From positions 62,001 through 126,000 of the forward strand of contig NZ_MSSV01000006.1 of NCBI RefSeq assembly GCF_002150505.1: a DNA stretch of 64,000 nt, in the 5' to 3' direction. Positions 1 through 9,018 of the stretch are shown here, one piece after another (position 1 is the first letter of the stretch; every line of letters begins with the position of its first letter). Under the pieces are notes generated by a model. That model ran no database searches. It was not told the DNA's origin and saw only the letters and a list, made by a program, of their open reading frames with translations. The translations under genes and the position numbers were made by a program. This stretch comes from Algoriphagus ratkowskyi (GTDB lineage: Bacteria > Bacteroidota > Bacteroidia > Cytophagales > Cyclobacteriaceae).

Positions 1-1
1 A

Positions 2-2689
2 AATGTTGGATTTACGGTCGGCGAAAACCTCATTATTAGAACCTCAGATGGAGGAATTACTTGGGAGGAGCTACCGATAAGTATTGAAGGGAAACTACTT
101 GACGCGGCATTTTGGGATGGGAAGACAGGTATTGTCGTGGGTGAAAAAGGACAGATATTAAGAACGCTGGATGGAGGAAATACTTGGACTCAACTACCAT
201 CAGTAACGACCAATGCACTGAACAGCTTAGCGATATTATCTGAAAATAGAATTCTTGCCATTTCAGATGCTGGAGAAATTCTGCTTTCTACAACAAAAGG
301 AGCGACTTGGTCAAAAGTCATCTCTGGAACAAGCCAGAGTTTGAATGACATAACCGCTATAAATGTAGACACTGCCTACGTAGCAGGGAATCAAGGATTG
401 ATTTTGAGAACATATGATGGAGGTGATAAATGGAATTCTTTGAATACTGGGATAGCTACCAATCTAAATGGACTCGCGTTTTCTACCCCACTCATTGGAT
501 ATGCGGTAGGTGATGCAGGTATTATCATAAAGACAGTAGATGCGGGAGAAACTTGGACTAAGCAGCCTTCCTCAGTGAGTACAAATTTGCAAAAAGTAGC
601 AATCAGTCCTTTGGACATAAGGATTGTCACTGTGGTGGGAGATGTTGCAACTTCTTTACGATCTGCTAATTCTGGGCTTACTTTTGCCAAAGCAAATCTA
701 GGTGCTACAAATTCTCGAAATCTAACATCTTTGGCTTTCAAGCCAGCTAGTAATCTTGCTTTCGCAGTTGGTCAAGATGGCTACCTCCTTTCCTCTACTA
801 ATTCTGGCAGTACATACACCCAGCGGTTGGCAGGGATCCGAAATGATTTTTCAGCTACGGATTTCAAAACTGATAGGGCTGGACACATTGTTGGTAAAAA
901 AGGAGCAGATTATATCACTAGCAATGGTGCTACTAGCTTGGTTTATCGACCTGTTCCAGAAGAAGTAGACATTGTGGGGATGGATTACTGGAACACTTCT
1001 TTTGGCTATGTGGGAGCTGCGGCAGGAAAAATTTATAGAACGGGAAATGCCGGAACTACTTGGTTTTCAGTATCAGCCCCTACGAAAGAAACAATTACTG
1101 GTTTTTATCTATTTGCACCTTCAGTACTCTATATAACTGGAACAAAAGGGTATATGGCCAGGTCTTTTGACTCAGGAGTAACTTGGGATGCAGCAGGAAT
1201 CATTACAAATACCAGCGAAAATCTCCGTGACATTTCCTATTTTGATTATCAGGTAGGTTTTGCTATGGGGGATAATGGACAGATCAGCTGGACCAATGGC
1301 GGAAATGTATGGGAGAACCTTCCGAAATTGACTTCGGAAGACTTAAACGCATTATCGAAATTAGATTCCAACACTGCTGTAATTGTAGGCGATGCAGGAG
1401 TAATTTTGAAGTCTGTGGATAAAGCTAAAACATGGAAAAAGATCACTACTCCCCATACTGAAAATCTACATTCTGTGGATTTTTGGGATGAGTATTTAGG
1501 CTTTATCTCTGGTGACAACGGTCTAATTCTTCAGACGAAAGATGGAGGTGAAACGTGGGTCAAGATACCCAGTGGTACTACTCGAAAACTTACTGGTATT
1601 AGTGTCGGTACGCCCACCGTAGCTTTTGCTGTTGGGGATGACGGTACAATTTTGAAGTATGAGTGTATTCCACCTATTGCTCTGAGCGAGATTACAGGTG
1701 AGAATAAAGTATGCCTCAGTACGGCAAACTATTCAATTACGGATTCTAGCGTCCCAGGTGCTCAATTTGTCTGGCGAGCAGATGGAGGTGAAATTATTTC
1801 AGGTCAAGGAACCAACCTGATCGAGGTGTTGTGGAAAACTCCCGGAAGAAATGGGGTGTATGTAAGCATGGAAAATTTCTGTGGAAATGGCAATACTTCC
1901 TCGATGGAAGTCATTATTTCAGCCATTCCTTCTGCTTCAGTTCAAGTAACAGGAAATGGGACTGTTTGTGTGAATGAATTCACCATTTATACACTGCCAA
2001 AAATAGATGGCTTGACCTATACTTGGGAAGCAACTGGAGGAGAAGTCGTAGATGGCCAGGGTTCTTCTGTCGTTCAGGTTAAATGGAATGAATATGGAAA
2101 CCAAGAATTGCGAGTAGTGCAAGAAAACACTTGCGGAAAAGCTACCGCTCTCTTAAAAATGATAACAGTGAGTAAGACTCCCGACCAGCCCGGAGTGATT
2201 GAAGGAGAGAATCAAATAGGTTTGTGGGTAACAGAATACCAAATTCCTACCCAAGGTGAAGTTAATTTCATATGGAAAATATCAAATCTAGGTGGTACAA
2301 TTCTTCAGGGCCAAGGTTCTGACAAAATAAAAGTTCGATGGGAAAAAGAAGGTGATTTCCAACTTAGTGTCACTGCGGAAAATGAATGTAATGAAGGAGT
2401 AGCTAGTGTCCTGGATGTCAATGTCAATATAATTACTGCCATTCCAGAGAAGGAAGATTTAACCCTTAGCATATTTCCTAACCCTTCCTCAGGTACGGTT
2501 AACCTTGATTTGGGTACTGGGAATTACAAAAGTATCTATGTTGTAAATGCTTTTGGGCAAATCATTCAGTCAGTTGATCTTGCTCCTGAACTTAAAAAGA
2601 TTACCATAGATCATTTGCCTAGAGGGATGAATTTAATCCAGCTTTATACTGAATCTAGTGTAGTGGTAAGAAAGGTACTAGTTCACTAA
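2..2689 (+). CDS. Secreted Ycf48/BNR-like beta-propeller protein with PKD-like domains and T9SS signal (5' partial)
   Basis: The reading frame is open from base 2, so the true start lies before the window; a GTG at 137 is only an internal codon. The first ~500 residues repeat a ~45-residue unit of the form VGDxGxILKTxDGGxTW, typical of Ycf48/BNR-like beta-propellers. Then follow about three PKD/Ig-like units, each with a GENKVC- or GNGTVC-like opening and a later conserved Cys (for example ENFCGNG, ENTCGKA, ENECNEG). The last ~80 residues (SIFPNPSSGTVNL onward, ending RKVLVH) match a type IX secretion type A C-terminal signal, so the protein is probably exported and attached to the cell surface. 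Ligand and exact role are unknown. It ends 14 bases from the convergent GNAT gene. Confidence 0.9.
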   Translation, partial: NVGFTVGENLIIRTSDGGITWEELPISIEGKLLDAAFWDGKTGIVVGEKGQILRTLDGGNTWTQLPSVTTNALNSLAILSENRILAISDAGEILLSTTKGATWSKVISGTSQSLNDITAINVDTAYVAGNQGLILRTYDGGDKWNSLNTGIATNLNGLAFSTPLIGYAVGDAGIIIKTVDAGETWTKQPSSVSTNLQKVAISPLDIRIVTVVGDVATSLRSANSGLTFAKANLGATNSRNLTSLAFKPASNLAFAVGQDGYLLSSTNSGSTYTQRLAGIRNDFSATDFKTDRAGHIVGKKGADYITSNGATSLVYRPVPEEVDIVGMDYWNTSFGYVGAAAGKIYRTGNAGTTWFSVSAPTKETITGFYLFAPSVLYITGTKGYMARSFDSGVTWDAAGIITNTSENLRDISYFDYQVGFAMGDNGQISWTNGGNVWENLPKLTSEDLNALSKLDSNTAVIVGDAGVILKSVDKAKTWKKITTPHTENLHSVDFWDEYLGFISGDNGLILQTKDGGETWVKIPSGTTRKLTGISVGTPTVAFAVGDDGTILKYECIPPIALSEITGENKVCLSTANYSITDSSVPGAQFVWRADGGEIISGQGTNLIEVLWKTPGRNGVYVSMENFCGNGNTSSMEVIISAIPSASVQVTGNGTVCVNEFTIYTLPKIDGLTYTWEATGGEVVDGQGSSVVQVKWNEYGNQELRVVQENTCGKATALLKMITVSKTPDQPGVIEGENQIGLWVTEYQIPTQGEVNFIWKISNLGGTILQGQGSDKIKVRWEKEGDFQLSVTAENECNEGVASVLDVNVNIITAIPEKEDLTLSIFPNPSSGTVNLDLGTGNYKSIYVVNAFGQIIQSVDLAPELKKITIDHLPRGMNLIQLYTESSVVVRKVLVH

Positions 2690-2703
2690 AGCTAAATTAC
2701 ATT

Positions 2704-3228
2704 TTACTGCTCTCCCCGAATATTCACATATTGGAAAATATCTCCAACGGTGCTGTTTTTAATGAAAGCTTTTTTCAAAATAGCCTCAGGAAAATAACCA
2801 GCTTTCTCGAGAACATTCATGGATTGTCCATTGAAGTCGTAGACTTGGGCAAAAATGCGTTCGATGTCGAATTTCTCAAATATAAACTTGGTATAGAGTT
2901 TCACTGCTTCGGTCGCTATGCCTTTTCCCCAATATGGCTCACCAATCCAAAAGCCCAGTTCCATGTTTGTGCGCAGCTCATCTTTTCCTCTCTCAGAACC
3001 TATAGATCCTGCTAATTTTCCCTCAAATTCGACAGCAAAATTTTGTGGAGGATTGAATTTCTGGTTGTGCTCAATCCAATGGCGAGCATCATGAATAGTG
3101 TATGGCTGAGGATAACTATCCTTTAAATTCATTGCGATTTTTGGATTATTGGCCATAGGATAGAGTTGATGAAAATGAGTTTCATTCCAACTCACTAGAC
3201 GTATTTCTCTTTCTCCTGTAATAATCAT
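2704..3228 (-). CDS. GNAT family N-acetyltransferase (RimJ/RimL-like)
   Basis: 174 residues. The sequence has the layout of the Acetyltransf_3 (RimJ/RimL-type) branch of GNAT proteins: N-terminal EIRLVSWNETH, the strand ELGFWIGEPYWGKGIATEA with the Q/RxxGxG/A-type acetyl-CoA loop (WGKGIA), and the later NxxSxxVLEKAGY-like helix, here NGQSMNVLEKAGYFPEA. It would transfer an acetyl group from acetyl-CoA to an amine; whether that is a ribosomal protein, antibiotic or small molecule cannot be told. It is convergent with the preceding secreted-protein gene and lies downstream of prfA on the same strand with an 84-base gap, so co-transcription is possible but not shown. Confidence 0.85.
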   Translation of the reverse strand: MIITGEREIRLVSWNETHFHQLYPMANNPKIAMNLKDSYPQPYTIHDARHWIEHNQKFNPPQNFAVEFEGKLAGSIGSERGKDELRTNMELGFWIGEPYWGKGIATEAVKLYTKFIFEKFDIERIFAQVYDFNGQSMNVLEKAGYFPEAILKKAFIKNSTVGDIFQYVNIRGEQ

Positions 3229-3312
3229 AAAAGTATGATGGTTAATTCTTCAAGATAATAGGCAATTAGCAGAATCAATAAAATTCAACTGGATATTATA
3301 CAAATCTCCAGC

Positions 3313-4392
3313 CTAATCTTCTAATCCGCTGTTATTCATCCGGTCTAAATTTTCTGCAAATCTCAAAGCGGATATAAAATCCTCAATATGTCCATCCATA
3401 ACCTCGGGGAGGTTATACACAGTTTTATTGATTCTATGATCGGTAACTCTAGACTGTGGGTAATTGTAGGTTCGGATTTTGTCTGATCTATCGCCTGATC
3501 CGACCATTAACCTTCGCTGTGCACCTACAGCATCGTTATGTTTTGCAAGCTCTATTTCGTACAGTCTAGATCTTAATACTTTGAGTGCTTTCTCAAAGTT
3601 CTTGATTTGCGACTTTTCATCCTGACAGGTCACGATTAGTCCTGAGGGCTCATGCGTTAATCGCACTGCCGAATAAGTCGTGTTGACAGATTGGCCACCT
3701 GGACCAGATGAACAGTAGGTATCCTTGCGTACATCATTCATATCGATGTTCACCTCTACCTCGTCCATCTCTGGCAATACAGCTACTGATGCTGCAGAAG
3801 TATGTACTCTACCTTGAGATTCAGTAGTAGGTACGCGTTGTACGCGGTGTACGCCAGACTCATATTTCATGCGACCATATACATCATCGCCACCAGAAAT
3901 AGTAGAAATGATTTCTTTGTATCCACCTGCTGAGCCAAAAGTTAAATCCAATACAGTTAACTTCAGATTTTCACGTTCGCAGAATCTTTGATACATACGG
4001 AAAAGATCGCCTGCGAATATAGAAGCTTCATCACCTCCGGCACCACCTCTGATTTCAAGAATGCAATCTTTAGCATCATTTGGATCTTTAGGTATCAAAA
4101 GCTGCTTGAGATCATTTTCAAGCTCTTCCTTTCGAGGTCTCAGCTCGTCCAATTCACCTTTTGCCATTTCTCTGAAATCTGGATCCTTTTCCTTATCGAG
4201 GACTTCTTTGGAACTGACAATATTTTGCAAGACTAGGCTATACTCATCATAGACAGCTACAATTTTCTCTAGGTCTTTGTATTCTTTGGTTAGTTTAGCA
4301 TACTTGCTCATGTCTGTCATAGACTCTGGCATAATGATCAACTGACCTACTTCTTCAAAACGTTCTTTGATTGATTGTAATTTGTCTAGCAT
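3313..4392 (-). CDS. prfA: Peptide chain release factor 1
   Basis: 359 residues, the normal length for bacterial RF1. The catalytic GGQ motif is at residues 232-234 ([10 protein letters not shown]), where Gln enters the peptidyl transferase centre. The anticodon-like PxT motif of RF1 (here PTT, residues 188-190, in RVPTTESQG) marks it as RF1, reading UAA and UAG, rather than RF2, which has SPF. The RGGAGGDEA segment near residue 115 is also typical. A TACTTTTG promoter element ends about 19 bases before the ATG, implying a short leader. No programmed frameshift is visible, as expected for RF1. Confidence 0.97.
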   Translation of the reverse strand: MLDKLQSIKERFEEVGQLIIMPESMTDMSKYAKLTKEYKDLEKIVAVYDEYSLVLQNIVSSKEVLDKEKDPDFREMAKGELDELRPRKEELENDLKQLLIPKDPNDAKDCILEIRGGAGGDEASIFAGDLFRMYQRFCERENLKLTVLDLTFGSAGGYKEIISTISGGDDVYGRMKYESGVHRVQRVPTTESQGRVHTSAASVAVLPEMDEVEVNIDMNDVRKDTYCSSGPGGQSVNTTYSAVRLTHEPSGLIVTCQDEKSQIKNFEKALKVLRSRLYEIELAKHNDAVGAQRRLMVGSGDRSDKIRTYNYPQSRVTDHRINKTVYNLPEVMDGHIEDFISALRFAENLDRMNNSGLED

Positions 4393-4410
4393 AGTTTATA
4401 AATCGCTGCG

Positions 4411-4418
4411 CAAAAGTA
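4411..4418 (-). promoter_or_regulatory. Bacteroidota -7 element of prfA (TACTTTTG)
   Basis: Matches the TAnnTTTG element of the Bacteroidota primary sigma factor. It lies 18 bases upstream of the prfA ATG on the minus strand. No clear -33 TTG partner was seen. Confidence 0.5.
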
Positions 4419-4506
4419 GGTAAATTTATCGGGAGGCTGAATATTCATCCTTACTATTAACATGCAAAAGGAGTAGCAACTAGATTAGATTTTACCTCTT
4501 AAAGCC

Positions 4507-4731
4507 ATGAATTTTATCAAAAACACACATATTGGAATTTGTCTCCTTTTCATCTTTGGGTGTGAAGAAGAAAAACCCATCAATAGGTGCATTGACACAG
4601 CCAAAATTAAAAATGGCGCTTGTACTTTTGACTATAATCCTGTCTGTGGCTGTGATGGTATGACTTATTCAAATCAGTGCATCGCAGAAAATTCTGGAGT
4701 TACTTCTTGGTCTGTAGGCAATTGTAAATAA
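4507..4731 (+). CDS. Small Kazal-type protease-inhibitor-like lipoprotein
   Basis: 74 residues. A short hydrophobic signal ends in a lipobox-like LFIFGC, so Cys19 would be lipidated and the rest exposed in the periplasm or on the surface. The mature part has six further cysteines (28, 39, 47, 49, 58, 73) in a Kazal-like pattern, with the hallmark NPVCGCDGMTYSNQC. Kazal domains block serine proteases by inserting a loop near the second cysteine; bacterial members are common in Bacteroidota but their targets are mostly unknown. It stands alone between divergent prfA and convergent glmS. Too small to be part of a larger enzyme; no sign of truncation. Confidence 0.85.
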   Translation: MNFIKNTHIGICLLFIFGCEEEKPINRCIDTAKIKNGACTFDYNPVCGCDGMTYSNQCIAENSGVTSWSVGNCK

Positions 4732-4733
4732 AA

Positions 4734-4757
4734 AAGGCTGCCCTGATGGACAGCCTT
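4734..4757 (-). terminator. Intrinsic terminator shared by glmS and the Kazal gene
   Basis: AAGGCTG pairs with CAGCCTT around a short loop. On the minus strand the stem is followed by a run of T, giving a good glmS terminator; on the plus strand the T tract is weak. Confidence 0.75.
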
Positions 4758-4763
4758 AGTATA

Positions 4764-6605
4764 TTATTCTACTGTTACAGACTTCGCCAGATTCCTTGGC
4801 TGATCTACGTTACAGCCACGCATCACAGCGATATGATAGGAAAGTAATTGAAGGGGTACTACTGCTACGAGTGGAGCAAAAGCCTCGTGAGTTTCGGGGA
4901 TTTCGATCACATGATCTGCAAGTGCTTTTACTTGTGTGTCTCCCTCAGTGACTACTGCGATCACTTTACCTTTTCTAGCTTTTACTTCCTGTATATTACT
5001 TACTACTTTTTCGTAAGAACTATCCTTAGTTGCAATAAAAAAGACAGGCATTTCCTCATCTATCAACGCAATTGGGCCATGCTTCATCTCTGCCGCTGGA
5101 TATCCCTCTGCATGTATGTAGGAAATTTCTTTTAGTTTTAATGCACCTTCTAGAGCAACAGGAAAATTATACCCTCTGCCTAAATAGAGCGCGTTCCTTA
5201 CATCCTTGTATTCTTCAGCAATGTATTTTATTGCATCGTTTGTTTTCAATGCTTGCTCTACTTTCCCTGGAATTGCTTCTAGTTCATGTAGCAACTGGAT
5301 ATATTTATTTTCTGGCAAAGTTCCTCTTTGGTATCCAAGCTTGAGTGCCATCATCGCCAAAACAGAGATCTGAGCGGTAAAAGCTTTTGTTGAAGCTACG
5401 CCGATCTCAGGACCTGCGTGTGTATAAGATCCTGCATGGGTCGTTCTAGGGATAGATGAGCCCACCACATTACAAACTCCAAAAATCGTTGCTCCCTTAG
5501 ATTTAGCTAGCTCAATGGCTGCCAAGGTATCAGCTGTCTCACCAGATTGGGAGATAGCAATGATAAAATCTTTTTCACCTACGACAGGATTTCTATACCT
5601 GAATTCAGAAGCATATTCTACTTCCACCGGCACTCTCGCAAATTCTTCAAAAAGATATTCTGCCACCAATCCAGCGTGCCAAGAAGTACCACATGCTGTG
5701 ATAATAATTCGCTCAGCATTTTGGAATTTATTCATATAATCCCGTAAACCGCCAAGAACTAGGCGTCCAGATTTGGCATCTAACCTACCTCTCAAGCAAT
5801 CTGCAATTGACTTAGGTTGCTCGTAGATTTCTTTAAGCATGAAATGGTCATATCCACCTTTCTCGATGGCTTCTAATTCCATTTCTAGTTTATTGATGTA
5901 TGGGTTGGTCTCAACATTCTCAATCGTTTTAATCTGAAGTCGATTGTTTCGAATTATGGCTATTTCAAAATCGTCTAAATAGACGACCTTATTTGTGTAT
6001 TCAATAATTGGAGTAGCATCGGACGCTAAGAAATATTCGTCTTCACCTACACCAATAACCAATGGAGAGCCTTTTCTAGCGGCAATCAATGTATCTGGTT
6101 CTTCCTTATTAATCAATACAATAGCATAAGCGCCGACTACCTTATGGAGTGCAAGTCTCAGCGCTTCTTCTAAGCTACAATGATTATTCAGCTGAATATC
6201 CTCTATGAATTTTATAAATACTTCGGTATCCGTATCTGATTGAAAAGTGTATCCTTTTTTAAGAAGGTCCTGTTTTAACACTTCGTAATTTTCAATGATA
6301 CCATTGTGAATCATTGCGATTTTCTCTGACGAAGAATAATGAGGATGTGCATTGGCATCTGTGGGCTCTCCGTGTGTAGCCCAGCGAGTATGGCCTATAC
6401 CTATGGTAGATCCTAAATCTGTAGAAGATTCTAGATGCTTCTCAAGTTCGGATACTTTACCCTTCTTCTTGTAGACACTTAGGCCATTCTTATCCAATAG
6501 TGCAACACCAGCACTATCATAACCTCTATATTCTAATCTTCTAAGTCCTTTGATGATAATAGGCAAGGCTTCTTGTTGCCCTACATATGCTACGATTCCA
6601 CACAT
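4764..6605 (-). CDS. glmS: Glutamine--fructose-6-phosphate aminotransferase (isomerizing)
   Basis: 613 residues, full family length. Makes glucosamine-6-phosphate from fructose-6-phosphate and glutamine, the entry to UDP-GlcNAc and so to peptidoglycan and lipid A. The N-terminal Cys2 (MCGIVAYVG) is the glutaminase nucleophile; GHTRWATHG and HNGIIENY are the glutamine-binding segments. Two SIS sugar-phosphate domains follow, with SQSGETADTLAA and STKAFTAQ in the first and LGRGYNFPVALEGALKLKE in the second. The C-terminus LAKSVTVE is the conserved tail. No glmS ribozyme was recognised in the short leader. It stands downstream of the DUF4270 gene but is separated from it by a terminator. Confidence 0.98.
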   Translation of the reverse strand: MCGIVAYVGQQEALPIIIKGLRRLEYRGYDSAGVALLDKNGLSVYKKKGKVSELEKHLESSTDLGSTIGIGHTRWATHGEPTDANAHPHYSSSEKIAMIHNGIIENYEVLKQDLLKKGYTFQSDTDTEVFIKFIEDIQLNNHCSLEEALRLALHKVVGAYAIVLINKEEPDTLIAARKGSPLVIGVGEDEYFLASDATPIIEYTNKVVYLDDFEIAIIRNNRLQIKTIENVETNPYINKLEMELEAIEKGGYDHFMLKEIYEQPKSIADCLRGRLDAKSGRLVLGGLRDYMNKFQNAERIIITACGTSWHAGLVAEYLFEEFARVPVEVEYASEFRYRNPVVGEKDFIIAISQSGETADTLAAIELAKSKGATIFGVCNVVGSSIPRTTHAGSYTHAGPEIGVASTKAFTAQISVLAMMALKLGYQRGTLPENKYIQLLHELEAIPGKVEQALKTNDAIKYIAEEYKDVRNALYLGRGYNFPVALEGALKLKEISYIHAEGYPAAEMKHGPIALIDEEMPVFFIATKDSSYEKVVSNIQEVKARKGKVIAVVTEGDTQVKALADHVIEIPETHEAFAPLVAVVPLQLLSYHIAVMRGCNVDQPRNLAKSVTVE

Positions 6606-6660
6606 ATTGAAAAATTCTTATGTTTTGTTTTAACTTCTGCAAAGAAACAGCTTTCATGCC

Positions 6661-6701
6661 AAAAAAAATAATCCACTTCCTATAAAAAGAAAGTGGATTA
6701 T
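6661..6701 (-). terminator. Terminator of the DUF4270 gene
   Basis: An 11-base perfect stem (ATAATCCACTT at 6668-6678 with AAGTGGATTAT at 6691-6701) has a 12-base loop and, reading on the minus strand, a run of seven T (6661-6667). Confidence 0.8.
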
Positions 6702-6726
6702 CAGGACTTGTTCGAAATGGCTTGTA

Positions 6727-8112
6727 TTACCTCGATTTGGAGTATATTACTTTTACTTTTATTTTATTTTTATCAACTACAAACTGTCGCAAGGACTTTT
6801 TGAAGTCATCTCCGTTCGTTGCAGGTAAATCTCCATAGAGCAACCAGTCTTTTCGTGTAAGTTGACCTCGAAATAATGCATTGACATAAGATGTAATGTA
6901 TTGACTATAAATTTTATCTTCTGAATCGTAAATCAATGCTGTGGGACTGATTGTATTAGGGATCTCTACCCCATCTTCATTAGTGTAAACTTGAACAGAA
7001 CCATCCGTTTGCACTGTTAATGGGGCGCCAGTAGAAGTTTTTAGAATTTGATTTTTATCATCCGTAAAATACATAGTGAGGCCCAATGGTGGCACTTGAG
7101 TACTTGGCTGAGGTTCTAATTCCCCTAGCTCTAAAACTACTTGATTGAATGTGATCCCTGAAAGTGAGTCTAGAAACGTATCAAATGGACTGGTGTCAAG
7201 TTTTATCACCATGCCGAGTCCAGACTTCATACCTACCAATGGACCTACATTGTAAGCCTTTTTTACTTCCGTTACCACTTGAGTAGGGGTTCCACTTCTA
7301 TCACTGTCAATACCACTAAAACCTCTCGCAGCAGCTATGGAGCCATCAGAAAGCCTTATGCTTGCGGTAATACCGTAGCCTTTAGAGGCTGTATCACCTT
7401 CATAATGATAATATGTTAGTATTCCAGTACCAGATCCTAATCCTACACCAATCGATGCATTATCTCCTTCTCTACCTTTAATGACTACTCCTGGAAAATA
7501 ATCCCTGAAGGTAAATACATTGTCAAAATAGAGACCTGCCTTCATCTCTGCAAAAAGCTCCTTTGCAAAATCTGGTGCCACTTTGAAAGAAACTAAAGTG
7601 TCTGTCTTTTCTCCGAATACAATTTCCCCAGATGCTATTGGAGAAGCTTCATAATTCAACTCATCGGTATTGTAATATATAGTATCGAGGATTTGCTCTG
7701 TGAGTTTATGCACAGAGTAATATTTACCTTTATCCAAATTGCTTCCATCAATACTTCTGATATTCAAATAAAAGAATACCGAGTCCAATAATGCATCTTC
7801 TTCTGGAAGAGTTGCTTGAGTGTCAAATGAAAGTCTGGTATAACCTTTTCCAGATGTTTTCCCAAAGAAATCATCCTGTTCCTCTCCCACCACCAATACA
7901 ATTTGGTTGGTGGTATTAAAAGAATCCATTAATACCACTTCAGCAGATAATTCAAATTCTTCGAAAACCACACCGATTTGATTGTTTCCCGGAGCAAGCT
8001 CAATGCCTACAGTAGCAGGATCACTACAAGAACTGATAAGGAAAAGGGATAAAATTGCCCCAAGAGCCAGATTAACGGGCGAGGTTGGTATATATGTCGT
8101 AGAGCTCCTCAT
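6727..8112 (-). CDS. DUF4270 family lipoprotein
   Basis: 461 residues from the ATG at 8112, chosen because the following segment is a proper lipoprotein signal (hydrophobic run ending LISSCSDP). An in-frame start at 8151 would add 13 residues and deepen the overlap with the upstream gene. The sequence fits DUF4270, a Bacteroidota family of exported lipoproteins: start ATVGIELAPGNNQIG, a repeated beta-strand body (LDSVFFYLNIRS), and a C-terminal SLRQFVVDKNKIKVKVIYSK. Function is unknown. Its start lies inside the end of the glycogen-synthase-like gene (about 41 bases of overlap), so the two are almost certainly translated from one message. This pairing is a common arrangement in Bacteroidota as I recall. 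Confidence 0.88.
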   Translation of the reverse strand: MRSSTTYIPTSPVNLALGAILSLFLISSCSDPATVGIELAPGNNQIGVVFEEFELSAEVVLMDSFNTTNQIVLVVGEEQDDFFGKTSGKGYTRLSFDTQATLPEEDALLDSVFFYLNIRSIDGSNLDKGKYYSVHKLTEQILDTIYYNTDELNYEASPIASGEIVFGEKTDTLVSFKVAPDFAKELFAEMKAGLYFDNVFTFRDYFPGVVIKGREGDNASIGVGLGSGTGILTYYHYEGDTASKGYGITASIRLSDGSIAAARGFSGIDSDRSGTPTQVVTEVKKAYNVGPLVGMKSGLGMVIKLDTSPFDTFLDSLSGITFNQVVLELGELEPQPSTQVPPLGLTMYFTDDKNQILKTSTGAPLTVQTDGSVQVYTNEDGVEIPNTISPTALIYDSEDKIYSQYITSYVNALFRGQLTRKDWLLYGDLPATNGDDFKKSLRQFVVDKNKIKVKVIYSKSR

Positions 8113-8890
8113 GAGCTTGTGCTTCTGATTCTGTTTCAATACTGATTTCAAACTTTTTGTCTTTTGAGATACCCTCGATTAGTTCGTTTAATTCTGCGGA
8201 CACTTGACCGCCTTTGACTATTAAATCGGCATATTCCATACCCATTTTAATAAATCCTGTGTAATCTTTGCTCATCAAAGGTGCTAAAATAGCGTCATCT
8301 ATATCCACCATCTTAACCTTGTTTAACAAATCATCGCCAAAGGTATGGGAAAATCCATTGTTATAGACCGCGAAAACGGATTTGGTGTTCTTAAAGAGCG
8401 GCTCACTTTTGTAAGTTGTCTTCAAATACATAGGTATTAAGCTAGTCATCCAATCATTGCAATGCACGATATCTGGAGCCCAACCTAATTTTTTAACTGT
8501 CTCAATAACTCCTTTGCAAAAGAAGATAGCACGTTCGTCGTTATCCTCGTAGAAGTTTTTCTGCTTATCATGGAATACGTGCTTTCTATGGAAATAGTCT
8601 TCGTTATCAATGAAGTAAACTTGCATTTTTGCATTAGGAATGGAAGCGACTTTAATAACTAGCGGCTTCTCTTCATCACCAACTGCGATATTTATACCAG
8701 ATAATCTTACTACTTCATGCAATCTGTTTTTTCGCTCGTTGATCAATCCAAACCTCGGTACTAATATTCTGATCTCCATACCGCGCTCTTGCATAGCTTG
8801 TGGTAGGGCTCTTAAGAAGTTAGCAACTTGAGAAGTTTCTAGAAAAGGATTGATTTCACTTGCAACGTAAAGAATACGTAAATTGGACAT
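8072..8890 (-). CDS. Short glycogen/starch-synthase-like protein (GT5 N-terminal domain only)
   Basis: 272 residues, against about 480 for true GlgA. The start ILYVASEINPFLE and the segments IRILVPRFG, PDIVHCNDW, and FAVYNNGFSHTF follow the N-terminal Rossmann half of GT5 glycogen synthases. The C-terminal half, which carries the rest of the nucleotide-sugar site, is absent. The ADP-glucose-binding KxGG motif expected after SExxPF reads ETSQ (residues 18-21). So it is unlikely to make glycogen; a regulatory or binding role is possible. Short versions of this gene are widespread in Bacteroidota and often labelled glycogen synthase. It shares an operon with the DUF4270 lipoprotein and is divergent from panC. 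Confidence 0.85.
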   Translation of the reverse strand: MSNLRILYVASEINPFLETSQVANFLRALPQAMQERGMEIRILVPRFGLINERKNRLHEVVRLSGINIAVGDEEKPLVIKVASIPNAKMQVYFIDNEDYFHRKHVFHDKQKNFYEDNDERAIFFCKGVIETVKKLGWAPDIVHCNDWMTSLIPMYLKTTYKSEPLFKNTKSVFAVYNNGFSHTFGDDLLNKVKMVDIDDAILAPLMSKDYTGFIKMGMEYADLIVKGGQVSAELNELIEGISKDKKFEISIETESEAQAHEELYDIYTNLAR

Positions 8891-8930
8891 AGTTATCGGA
8901 TTTTAATGTTTAGGGTGAAAAACAGCTTTG

Positions 8931-8938
8931 CAAATGTA
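8931..8938 (-). promoter_or_regulatory. -7 element upstream of the glycogen-synthase-like gene (TACATTTG)
   Basis: TAnnTTTG match on the minus strand, 40 bases before the ATG at 8890, in the intergenic region shared with panC. Confidence 0.45.
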
Positions 8939-8958
8939 CAAAAAAAAGATGAAATGCC

Positions 8959-8987
8959 TTGTTTTTCTAATTATTAATATAATTTTG
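8959..8987 (+). promoter_or_regulatory. panC promoter (TTG - 18 bases - TAATTTTG)
   Basis: TTG at 8959-8961 and TAATTTTG at 8980-8987 with 18 bases between fit the Bacteroidota -33/-7 pattern. The expected start of transcription is about 25 bases before the GTG start codon at 9019. Confidence 0.6.
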
Positions 8988-9018
8988 GCGCTATTTACCC
9001 ATTCTAAACCCTTTACCA

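Noticed and set aside
4470-4500. AGTAGCAACTAGATTAG-like sequence before the Kazal gene
   Set aside because: It resembles the heptad repeat but does not stay in phase and is not after a stop codon in the sense direction.
6602-6660. glmS ribozyme or GlcN6P-sensing leader upstream of glmS
   Set aside because: The leader is short and AT-rich and none of the conserved core of that ribozyme was recognised.
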